DNA of 24,449 nt from the NCBI GenBank assembly GCA_034698045.1, contig JAQGAU010000737.1, forward strand, positions 1 through 24,449, read 5' to 3'. The notes beneath the pieces are model-generated. The model searched no databases. It was not told the origin of the DNA and saw nothing but the letters and a program-made list of their open reading frames with translations. A program made the position numbers and the translations under genes. This DNA comes from Paramacrobiotus richtersi (Eukaryota; Tardigrada; Eutardigrada; Parachela; Macrobiotidae). Below, piece by piece: positions 1 to 10,200 of this stretch. Every line of letters begins with the position of its first letter. Positions within the stretch are counted from its first letter, which is position 1.

Positions 1-307
1 CAGTATGTGGGGTTCACATGCACACATAATCAACAACAGGCTAATTCAGTTCTCGTGGCTCAAATTTAAGTGCCTTTGACATAAAAAGCATTCTCTTCCT
101 GCTACAAAATGCTCGGATCCTGAAAGGAAAAGAGGCATGCTTTAGGGGGTTGTCTGAAACTGTATTAAGGAGGCGTCCAATCCTCTTCGATAACAATAGC
201 CTGATTGGATTAGTCAATTACATTAAATCACGCAGCACTAACCTTATCCGTATTACGATATGAATTGTGTCAATGTCAATGTACGCACGTAACTCCGTTT
301 CCCATAG
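1..307. other. Upstream intron of the GPCR gene (partial), no exon recognised
   Basis: No TM-like or conserved reading frame is visible in this stretch on either strand. It ends in a pyrimidine-rich tract followed by AG at 306-307, a good 3' splice site feeding the GPCR exon at 308. I therefore read it as the 3' part of an intron whose upstream exons lie outside the window. Confidence 0.5.
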
Positions 308-815
308 GTCCAACTGGTGCACCATCACCAGCCGTGATTATCACGGATGACTATGATCTTGACAATCCGTCGACGGTGCCACGGAACGGTGTCCTTTCAG
401 TGAGAAACCCCAGCAAATCAGGGGATACTGGAGACAGAACGGCCGGTGGTACTTTGATTCGAATCAACACACAACGCGAGGAGCGAGTGCTCTTCATCAT
501 GCTGATTGTGGTGGTTAATTTCCTCGTCTGCTTGCTGCCCTATGCTACCTATTGCGTCTTGTGGTTCTACCATTTAATGGTATGGCTACCTCATACGATA
601 CGACGGGGTGTGGTTGCATACAAATGTTTGGCAATATTTAGGCACCCAACCGATATTTCTTCAACATTGGCCATTTGCTACTCTTCAGCCATCCTGTTCT
701 GGATACGTTCGCCTTCACCTTTATAAACAAGGAGTTACGACCTTCGTTTAAGTGTTGGAAGCGCCACAGGACAAGCTATATATCCCACCCGGACAACAGA
801 GGCCGGGACTTATAA
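308..815 (+). CDS. Class A (rhodopsin-like) GPCR, C-terminal two exons
   Basis: Exons 308-579 and 642-815, joined across a 62-base GT-AG intron (580-641, phase 0). The first exon enters in phase 1 and encodes a polar third intracellular loop, then a basic junction (NTQREERV) and a hydrophobic TM6 ending CLLPYATYCVLWFY, which matches the usual TM6 pattern with LPY in place of WLPF. The second exon encodes a short extracellular loop, TM7 (IGHLLLFSHPVLDTFAF) and helix 8 (INKELRPSFKCW, with a Cys that could be palmitoylated), then a short basic tail and TAA at 813-815. The helix 8 pattern F-I-N-K-E-L-R is typical of the family. In the register it sets, the NPxxY motif reads DTFAF, so the proline is absent. 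Ligand class cannot be told because TM1-TM5 are outside the window. The reading frame continues through the intron to a false stop, so simple ORF calling would misplace TM7. An opsin is unlikely: TM7 lacks the retinal lysine. Confidence 0.85.
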
Positions 816-1617
816 CGCACAGTAAAGGAGCGCCATCCTGCATATTAAGGAGTTTATACAACTAAAGGAGGGTTTGTTAGTGATATCTCTTTGAGAAATC
901 AATCAGTCGGTATAATTCAAATACGTTGACGTACTTTGCATGTTTCGTGATGCTGACACCAGTATTAATCCTTGTGTTTCATTTACCTGTTGAGGAGCAG
1001 TATTAGCTCGCCATGTTCCGGCGTTTTACGATGCGCAAATTCATAACTTATGCATGTGGGTAGAAACGTAATCAAAAGATTTTATAGAATTTATTGATGT
1101 AATTGCGGCATGATTAATGGTTATATCGAGATCATGTTTTCGGCTCCCATACTTTGCGTGTAAGACACAGCTAGGAAACCAAGTACCAAGTGAAATACGG
1201 CTTACGGAAATTGTGATTGGGTAAACATTTAAACTGTTTCTCTTCGAAAACATATGTTGTTGACCATCTTTCTTTCACGTGTGTAGCTCGTTAAAGGTCA
1301 GTCGACCCAACCGAGCGAACAAGGCGAAATTGCCAATGTTGTGCTGGTTGTCATATAGCCGAAGAAACTCTGGCAACAAAAAGCAAATCAAACAAACTGC
1401 GTCATATTCATACGTGTCAAGAAATGCCGTTCATAAATTCATCAGAACGTATTTATTTTCGTTGTCACGGGTCTCATTTGACTGTAAGTCTAAGACGACG
1501 GTGTAGCATGAAATGTAACATGGATTTTTTAAAACAAATTTCGGAATACTGTTAACCGGTAGTCAGCAGATTCATCACAAGAAGTGATATTTGTAAAAAG
1601 TCGGATAATTGTCAGGA
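816..1617. other. Convergent intergenic spacer between GPCR and MAM genes
   Basis: This holds the 3' ends of two genes that point at each other. The short open frames here (up to about 75 codons) show no recognisable domain, signal peptide or membrane pattern. Apart from a candidate poly(A) signal for the minus-strand gene, I see nothing specific. Confidence 0.6.
1452..1457 (-). terminator. Candidate poly(A) signal for the MAM gene
   Basis: TTTATT on the plus strand reads AATAAA on the minus strand, about 160 bases after the MAM stop codon. A second one lies at about 1090-1095. Such hexamers are common by chance in AT-rich DNA, so this rests on position only. Confidence 0.25.
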
Positions 1618-2483
1618 TCATGCAGATTGAAGCGGAAATGTTGGGCAGAGACCGGCGCTGGCTACCATCTCGTGCTGAATGTTGTCGATTGCGATTCCAT
1701 GCAGGCTATTGGATAATCCATCGCTTGGGCCATCCAATGCCGCTTCAAACATCAACTACATAATAACGAAAAAATTGAAAGTAAAAAACAGAAAATTCCC
1801 AAGTGAAAGAAAACACTAAGACACAGATACCTGCTTACCGTCCAGGTTGAACTGCTGTCCAAATAGATCTGACCTCTCTGCCATGCGCCGTAATTCGGCT
1901 CTCCACGACTACTCCACACCGCGGCGTAATTATATTCTTCATTCCACCAGTAATGCCATAGCGTTAAGCTACCGATATAGTCCGCTGTAATAAGATAGTC
2001 AAACTGCAAACAAACGTTTTCTTCTTTGTTCCCCAGGACCAAGCTGTCATGTCGCAAGTAAATTACACCAGGTGAGGATGTTGCGCGAACAGGAACGTAG
2101 AGAAAGACACCGCGATCGCCTGAATCATCCGCGCTTGGAAGAATGTCGGAAGTTCCGTAGATAAAATCATATTCCGTACTGTCCTGATAGTAGTTTTCCC
2201 ATCTGCACATTCCCTGCTCAAAGCTGCAGTCTATAGAAATACATTCCCAGTCAAAAATTAGCATTTTCGCTTGTAAATAAAGGTTAACAAAGCTAGTGTC
2301 CTAAATTGAATTGCGGTTAGTTATAGCAGATGCGTGTACAGTAAGACAACGAATTACAATACTCTACTTACCAATTTCCTTGTCAAGATCGTCTACGCTT
2401 TCTATCGGTTGTCCGGACGATGATTCCAAACAACCAATGAGAGTAATCCAAAATACAGCGAAATATAACCTTTCGGTGAGCAT
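1618..2483 (-). CDS. Secreted single MAM-domain protein
   Basis: Complement of exons 2483-2372, 2230-1839 and 1755-1618; the introns are 141 and 83 bases, GT-AG, phases 1 and 0. The spliced frame is 642 bases (213 residues). Residues 1 to about 22 form a signal peptide (MLTERLYFAVFWITLIGC). The MAM domain runs from about residue 38 to 207: it opens DCSFEQGMCRWE, has the mid-domain VCLQFDYLI segment, and closes FEAAL...GIAIDNIQ...GLC, giving the four conserved cysteines. MAM domains usually form beta-sandwich adhesion or dimerisation modules on receptors and proteases. Here there is no other domain and no TM segment, so the product should be a secreted protein of about 190 residues. I chose the ATG at 2483 because it starts the signal peptide and sits shortly after a TATA-like box. 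An in-frame ATG at 2612 would bury the signal peptide. Binding partner unknown. Confidence 0.9.
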
Positions 2484-2532
2484 TGTGGAAACTTTATCAG
2501 TGTTATGTAGCTCAGTCCCAAACGCATTAAGA

Positions 2533-2540
2533 ATTATATA
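2533..2540 (-). promoter_or_regulatory. Candidate TATA box of the MAM gene
   Basis: The minus strand reads TATATAAT here, about 50 bases before the ATG at 2483. A start site some 30 bases downstream would leave a 5' leader of about 25 bases. This supports the short N terminus. No strong initiator motif was seen. Confidence 0.35.
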
Positions 2541-4266
2541 GTACACCGCAAAAGCACAACCACCTGCTGAAACTGTAAAACGCGAAAAGCTCGCTGGATA
2601 TTTTTTCGCCAAATTTGTTCGGTGTTAGATAACATTGTCCGACTTGAAGACAGTGATAAGGTGGTTCTGTGCGTATAGTCAGCTGATTGGAAACGGTGCA
2701 TCAAGATCTGCGTGAAACATGATAAAGCGACAGCTATAATACTGTCTTCCTTGTCGGAAGAAAGTACTTGTGCATGGTCATCGCAGATTGTGGCATTGTG
2801 CTATTCTTGCCGCCATGTAAACCAAGTTCATTTATTGTTGATGATGAATTTGTGATGGATCGCCGGCATCACTGATAGTTTGATACCGACGAATCAGGTG
2901 TTGACCAGTCGCAATGAGCCAGTCCACTAAACGGCGGCCAAAGCCTGACCTTGGTCTTTAGAGACGGAAAGCACATATATGCGCGACGATACTTGGTGAA
3001 TACGGTTTGCTCCATCCGTTTTGGCGACCTGTGCCTAGAATATAATCACCGCTATCGGTAGCAGAACTGCCAGAACATGCGGCCAAGTTGGCAACAGGAA
3101 GTGAACCACCTAGAATCTTCTATTGGATACTTGGCTTTTTCTGATCAAGTAGCTTTTGAGATGCTGAGCTTATGGGCACTAGAGACAAAGAACTGCTGTA
3201 CCCAGTACACATGTGCAGTAGTACACCTTTCAGATGAAAAACCAAATATCTTCAGGGAAAGTCCAGGTTTGCTGCGTTGTGGATACCAGGTTTGAGTACT
3301 GTTGTGATTACAAAAGGAAATATGGTTGCGGTAACCATTACGTGTTCATCACAAGCGTGTCACGTATATCGGCTGTTTGTTTTTGCGGTTCTAAATTCGT
3401 CATCTTAAATAGATTCTCTTGCCGCTGAATTTGTGCTGCGTCAACGTACAATAAAAACCCTACATGAGGCTTTTTCATAAAGTTTTTCGCCGGCGTATGC
3501 AACAACACCGACTTCGTTCTAATGTAGGTATCACGTAACTAGCGCTGGTCAGCTGATCAGCAGTACTTCTACAACAGCACTAGTACCATAGATGACTATA
3601 CTGTGCTATAGTACTGTTACAAATGTTTCGGGTTACGCTGCAAAGGCGTTACTTTCAACTTTTAATGTTTTGTAACCGAGAAAAGAATACAGCGCATACA
3701 TAAAGTAAACGTACTTAAATCAGACAATAAACGATCACAAGTAATTTTCATGCAAATATGACAAAACAAGATCAAGACCAGCACAGAATGTTGTAAATCG
3801 TATTACATGACATTCTGCTGGTTACTGAACAGCTGTTTGTTGTGGAAAATTCGAACATACTGTATGTCCCAAAACCATGTAACATCGTAAATAATCATAA
3901 ATAACCATAAAGTTACTTGCAAGCGTGAGCATCCAACTTCCAAGTATCGCGATCTTGTCAAGTACATTGTCCACCCCTACATCAGTGCTGATCGTTCAAA
4001 GACAATATTTTTACAGTCGTCATATTATGCTACCGGCCGTCTATATGACTGGCATAAAACATAAAAAATACCCATTTGTTCCGCTGGAAAGAGCGCTCAA
4101 TATCCAAAGAAAATAAACAGCTCCGGTGCGTTTATTTAGCCCCATAAAGCAGTTTTCTTAGCTGCCAGCTTGCCATTGAACTGACGGCTTCTTTCGGCCA
4201 AAAGCATAACGACACATTTTGCTTCACGGCAAAATCTTATGGGAAATAGTCAATTATAATTATACA
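2541..4266. other. Divergent intergenic region (MAM gene / SLC12 gene promoters)
   Basis: About 1.7 kb between two genes that start in opposite directions, so it should hold both promoters. The open frames inside (at most about 72 codons) have no recognisable features. Base composition is balanced, unlike the AT-rich spacers further right. I found no convincing TATA box near the SLC12 start. Small inverted repeats occur around 3545-3615 (arms such as AGTAC/GTACT), too short to interpret. Confidence 0.5.
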
Positions 4267-7200
4267 ATGGATTACTCACGGACACCGGTGCCATCGCCCA
4301 TGCTGGTCAGCAATCGGGGCCTATCGGACGCCGAGGCCATGGTGGCGTTTACCAAGAGTGTACGGAAGATATCCACGGACACGGCCGTGCCCAATGGGGT
4401 CAGGCGGACGCCGATTCGCTCCCCGAAGGAGTCGATGCATCTGCCAGCCAGTTCGCATCTGCAGATGCTGGAGAAGTTGTCGGAGAGGAAGTCCAGTTTG
4501 ATGCCGGAGAAACGGGAGAGTAGATTTGCCTTTGCGGCTAAAAACGAGGAGGAGGTGATAGAGGACAGGACCAAGACGGAAGTAAAATTTAATGTCGAGG
4601 ACCACAGTGAAGATCTCGTAAGTTGCAGTCGTTTTGGGGATATGCATTGTACGTCAGTATGTATTAGATAGGGTCCTTTTTTTATTGACTATTCAGTCTA
4701 TTCGAGCTTATTCCCACCTTCTGTCACTACATACTGAAACATATTAGATAGGGTATGCATAAAATTTAAAGCAAGAAGGGCTGGTTCAGTCTTCTCATCT
4801 GGGTACTGTAGCCGGCTAGAACCGACTAAACCGATAAACTGGGCCTAAGCCACCACTTAGTGTAGTTTACTAAATTACCACCATGGTTTTTAAAATGTTA
4901 ATTCCTGGTGCGTTAATGTGCAAATTTTGCACTGCTTGAGCGCCTGTTACTCAATTCATACTAGCTATTGTGCTTACTGTAAAATACGGCTGTAGCGGAT
5001 CACTATATATATCCACTAGCGGGTGGTGCTCAGATTTTGTCCCCGATCGATTTTCGTCCCGAATATCGCCAAGATCATGAAGTGAAGGGGGGGGGGGTGG
5101 GGTTCGTTACATATGGACTTGCTAATAGACTCCTTGACAGGAAGCTGCAACTTTTTGCAGATGTGGTAGTAGAGGTGGAGGTACAACTTATAGCAGAGGT
5201 ACAACTTTTTTTATTTTTTCCTAATTCCTTACACTTCGCGTTTATCCGTTCGCCGTTCGGTTTACAGCTCGCGTTGTGCGGATGCAATGTAAAAGGTTTG
5301 TAGATATCTACCGCGCGGGATTAACCAATGTGTATGCAACAAACTAATGAAGCAGCTCGGTATGGTGATAAATATCCGGCTGTCGTTCGGGTCAACATTC
5401 ACCGTGATTCACGGCTGGGCGATCATCATAGGGATCAGAAACCGTTACAGAAACCGAAACCGCGTCAGCAATTGCTTTTATTCGAACTTTACCGGACTCA
5501 GATCTACATACGCTTTCGCAAAGGAAAGCCTTCTCGCTCGAAAGTATAACGCCTCTGCTGGTCTGTGCGTGGTCAGAGGTTCGTTCCCCTGGCGCGGACA
5601 GTGCAAAAGAGGGGTTATCAAATTTCTTGCTCAGCACGTGATCAGATGTTGGTTGATTTCAGTAAAAGCTGTTTCCATTGTTACCTTGCACTGTAATTTT
5701 TCGAAATTTATCTTGCGAGGTATTGAAAGTATAGTGTGGTCGTTTGCTTACCAAAAAGCTTCGAAACGGTCAGAACCGCACTGCGTGGGCGGCAGAAGTT
5801 CTGCCGCAGAACGGCAGTTAAAGAGCATTGCGTAGAAGAAGAAAAATGAGGCGCCATCTGTCAGGAGTACCACTGAGGCTAACAGCGCCACTAACAGCAC
5901 CGGTACCACTACCAGAACAGTGATAGTACCTTGCACTTATGTATATATAAGTTCCTAAAACAGACTTGTTTAAAAAATCGTGCATTCTTCTAGCGATCGC
6001 ACATATAACTTATAAATCCTTAATTATTGATTGAAATTCGCTGCGTAATCGATTACGAGGTTGACAGATAGTCGGTATACACGAATGCGCTGTATCTCGC
6101 AGTACGTCTAAGTGTGGAAGAGTGTGTCTGAATGACTAAACAATAATCTTCATAATCCATAATACTCGAACCAAGCAATCCGAACGGAGGAACAGACAGA
6201 GGAGGAAGTTGTAGACGCTACCACAACGTTTATCAATCAATCTAGCATAATATCAAGGAAAGTGGGAAGTGATCTTTGATCCTTAAATTAATCAATCGTA
6301 GTCATGCTTTTCCTGTGGACCAGTCTGTAAGCTTCTTTATTAAGATCATTTTGTGTAAGCGTAATGTGAGCGGAATACTAATTTATGGGATAGCATTCAT
6401 TCGTTATATTCATTCATTAACTTAGCAAGTCGAGCAGCTGAATGTGGGGTTGTACAAATCATGACTATAATTTTGTCCCCTTAATATCTTACCTACCATG
6501 ATTCCGCACGTGTTATTGTACTGCTTTGTTGGAGGTCGTTGATATGAATCTTAGGCTGTTGTCGTGTAGTAACGCTTCTTGAGTCCTTGACCTTTTCCTA
6601 TGACGACGCACTATGATCTGTATTTTATGACGGAACACCATGATTTGTATATTATTCTTTATATGGACTGTGATTTATAACAACGGTTCACTACCGCGGT
6701 ATATCTAGCCACCAGAGCGATGTAGAATGGTACCCATGCCGTACTCATGTAATGTGCGGCTAGTACACCTACGTTACAAAAGTACGGTTGACTGTTTATT
6801 ACCATGCAATTTGCTGTTAATTGTCAGCCTTTTTGATGTTTTCCAGCTGGCAACGGCTTCGAGGTGAAAATGGTAAGCGCAGGCTAAAAATGGTTCATTA
6901 TAGTAAGCAACATCCGACAGGCTGTATGGATTATGGAGTATGGATGTTTCCTAGATGGAAATATCCATGCATACAATACTTCATAGCCGGTCGGATGTTG
7001 CTGGATATGTATCTTCCGGGCGAGTTGGATTCTCACATCATTCGCACACGAAAATGTTACGCTAGCCAGATCATCGGTAACTGTCTGTTTTTCATATCTG
7101 TTGTTGATATAAAAACGATAATAAAAATAAATGCATAAGGATACTTGATTTCATAGCGCTATACGGCACATCAGATACGTGTGCTGTAGGATTCCGTGGT

Positions 7201-10200
7201 CCAAGATACAACGGGATAAATTTCGTGTTTGGCATTCGGTAGCGTCTGACCACAAGTGTACTAAATGGGTTGCGCCACTAAAAGGTACCAGGATGGCGTT
7301 AACAGTAGTAAAGCTCGGCGTTCTGTAAAGTAGCAAAGCCACTTAAAAGTGATTGAGGTACAGTACTTAACATTTTCTCATGTACAGTGATTACAGTAGT
7401 CCATCTCGCGCATGTACCGCGTATACGCGCTGTATTGTATACATACGAAGAGTTACTACTAAAAACAATCGCACCACTCATGACGGCGGCGAATAGCTTT
7501 ACTGTATATACATTGTGCCACAACCGAGAAACAAAACACGCTGTTTCTAGGTACAGTATGTGCAGTTCCAGGAACCTAGAAGGCTACTGCTTGCAACATA
7601 GACAAAACCATCGATTTGGCAGAAGAAATTGACTGATAAGCTAAAATCAATCTCAAGAGCACAACTGTAGTTTTGTGGATACGCGCGGTATGTCATCATC
7701 ATAATATTATATGCATACTGGGTATTCGCCAGTTAATATATATATAGACATAATCCAGTAATATCGATCACTGTGCAAACTTTGTGATCAGTGACGGTGG
7801 GAAACATAAACCGGATTTGCGGTAAGTTATTTGCGATATATCCGCGGTCCGGCCGATCTGTTTGACCTGAGGTCACAAAATGCATGAAAACAATTTATAC
7901 ACCAAGATTTGCTCAAAATATAACGGGTCGTTATTCTACCGTTATTGACCAAAAAAACTGAATGATGATCAGCTGAATGACTGGATTACTGTGGTTAAAG
8001 CGTTTGGCAGTGGCAAGAAGATGCTTCGATCAGCAACAACTAACTATCTGTCAGAAAAAAATCCGTGCGTTTGCTCATTTTGTATGCCAAACCATGGGCT
8101 CCTAATTCGAGTATCAATAGTAGCCCAAGTTCTCTCGGGTTTCAGTTACGCTACGCGGAAATGTGGTTATAATTAACCCATGTATTTACACAGTATAAAC
8201 TAATGTAATTGATCGCCGGAAACCGCAGTATGTCCTTTCACGTAAGGAAGGTAAACACCACACTCCTAGTTCTGGATAAGGGAATAACTTATTATTCCAT
8301 GCGTGTACATTGCAAGGCAAATGCCATTGTTGTTGTGGTTTGTCAGCTGGGCAAAGACGCTTGCGTATTTTTTGATTTTGGGCATATTGTGCGCAATACC
8401 CACCACTATACTAACTGGGATGTGACCGAATAATTATTAGTTGTTTGGATTGATTTCCATTATTCTGGGTTGTAGGAAGGCGAGACGGACGATCTGGGGC
8501 CTCTGCCGGCCATAGCCACCCATCGGGTTAGTACGGTCAACGATGAGCTACATCGACGGAAGATCAGTGTGGGCTTTGATCCCACCGAGGCTATTCCCAA
8601 CGTGATCAACTACGACCAGCTCAATCCGGCCAGAGTGCGGCCGACACTGGAGGAGCTCATTAGCGGAGAGGTATATTATATTATATGTATACGCTTATCC
8701 GACGCAGTTATAGAAAACAACTGCATTGTTACTCGAATATGTACTGTATAATAGAGCGTGTATGTAGTCAAACGTAGCGGAGCGGAGGTCCATATACGCA
8801 GCTCCAACCAGTTCTGCCTATTATATATACGGAATAAACATAGTCGGGCACGATAACCGGTGGTCCGAATTGTTTGAAATTTGACCAGCATGTTCCTCAT
8901 TGCGAGTTCTGGAACCCTCTCGTTTTTGCATAATCCGTTTCTAAAAATGACAGAGTTATTAGGATTAAACTGCTACCGCCAATACCAAACGATACCGCTC
9001 TGGTCTTCATCGCCAGCACCAGCGGAGAGCGATAATACCTACTTTACTCATTATTACTTATTATATACTTCATAATAATTATACTAATTATATACCGTTT
9101 AATAATGTTTATAGAGTGAACGATGCAATTATACTCTATAATTACAAGCGAGCGGCATCGTCTTTTCGAGTAGCACCGCCGCTGATCGAATCGATGCCAC
9201 TGACCATCAATATTTAATGACATAAATACATAGCTTGGGTACATGTTTACCGTGAATTTCCAAAGTCTGTAAAGTTTTGTTTGCTAACGCGATCCATAGT
9301 TTTGTAATATTTATGCTCTTGACATATTCTTATTGTTAGTGTCTCTATGTAGTTGATTATTTCAGGTGAGGAAAGATGATGATGCCGAGAAGTCTCCCTT
9401 AGAGCCAAAGAAACTAGGCCAATTAGGATGGATTCGAGGAGTGTTTGTAAGCCGTGCATATTTTTAAGAAATACGTATCATGTGGCATATGCACCATTTT
9501 ATTGCACGATAACTCAGAAAATGTTCTTCTTCTGTTAGCTCTGGTCAATCCTGAATTTATGGGGTGTCATGCTGTTTCTCCGCATTGCATGGATGAACGC
9601 GCAAGCCGGCATGGGTAAATAGTTTTTTGTCTACCGACACTTTTTTATGGCTGATCGTTTTTATGGTCTGGATATAAAACCATCGCCAAACTGTGCGAAA
9701 GTTGAAGCTAGCGCGTATAGACCGCCAATGTTTATTTACAGGATTATTTCTGGTCATTGTCCTTATCGGCTCAGCAATCGCCATCTTGACGTCACTGTCG
9801 ACATCAGCGATCAGCACAAATGGAGAAATCGGAAGTAAATATTGCGCTCAATTTTCGAAAATAAAAAAATAAAATTTTCAATTATGTATGCTATTACAAT
9901 TATTTAAAAACAATATTTGTATTACTAAATATTGTTAATATTTTGTTTTATATTTTTTTATTTTCATACTTCTGTTAAAATATTTTTATTACAATTATTT
10001 AATAATTAAATTATTTTATTACTATATTGTGCAACAAAGCATTGTAGGTTTGGTACTGATTTATTGTGTTTGTTTACTCGTATTCCTTTTTACTGCACCG
10101 GTCACATTCTGCGGGAGCTCTCTGTTTTTTACTGTTGTTGCATGATTAATTAATTTTACGAAATTCTACAGGTGGTGGAACGTATTACATGATTTCCCGT

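Larger units (their letters stand above)
4618..8475 (+). other. Intron 1 of the SLC12 gene (3.9 kb)
   Basis: By far the largest intron, separating the kinase-docking exon from the rest. No second gene is recognisable on either strand; the longest open frame (5347-5835) has no family features. It holds an 11-base G run (5087-5097), a 15-base palindrome (5791-5805), a TATA-like box (5945), a nuclear-receptor-like palindrome (7863) and a possible alternative first exon (8230-8241). First introns of this size often hold enhancers, which is inference here. Confidence 0.7.

Noticed and set aside
2484-2612. N-terminal extension of the MAM protein to an upstream in-frame ATG
   Set aside because: It would put 43 residues before an evident signal peptide and place the start before the TATA-like box at 2533-2540.
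4219-4266. Upstream extension of the SLC12 frame
   Set aside because: The extension has no ATG start. The first ATG is at 4267 and gives a normal hydrophilic N tail.
5087-5102. G run (11 Gs, T, 4 Gs) as a quadruplex or regulatory element
   Set aside because: A single isolated tract. Possible quadruplex, but nothing around it gives it a role; simple-sequence slippage explains it.
5347-5835. 162-codon open frame in SLC12 intron 1
   Set aside because: No recognisable domain, mixed composition, no similarity to any family I know, and overlapping open frames on both strands. Treated as chance.
6821-7138. 105-codon frame, or an alternative first exon starting at 6836 with donor GTAAGC
   Set aside because: The exon would end in phase 1 and cannot join SLC12 exon 2, which needs phase 0. 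The frame itself has no family features.
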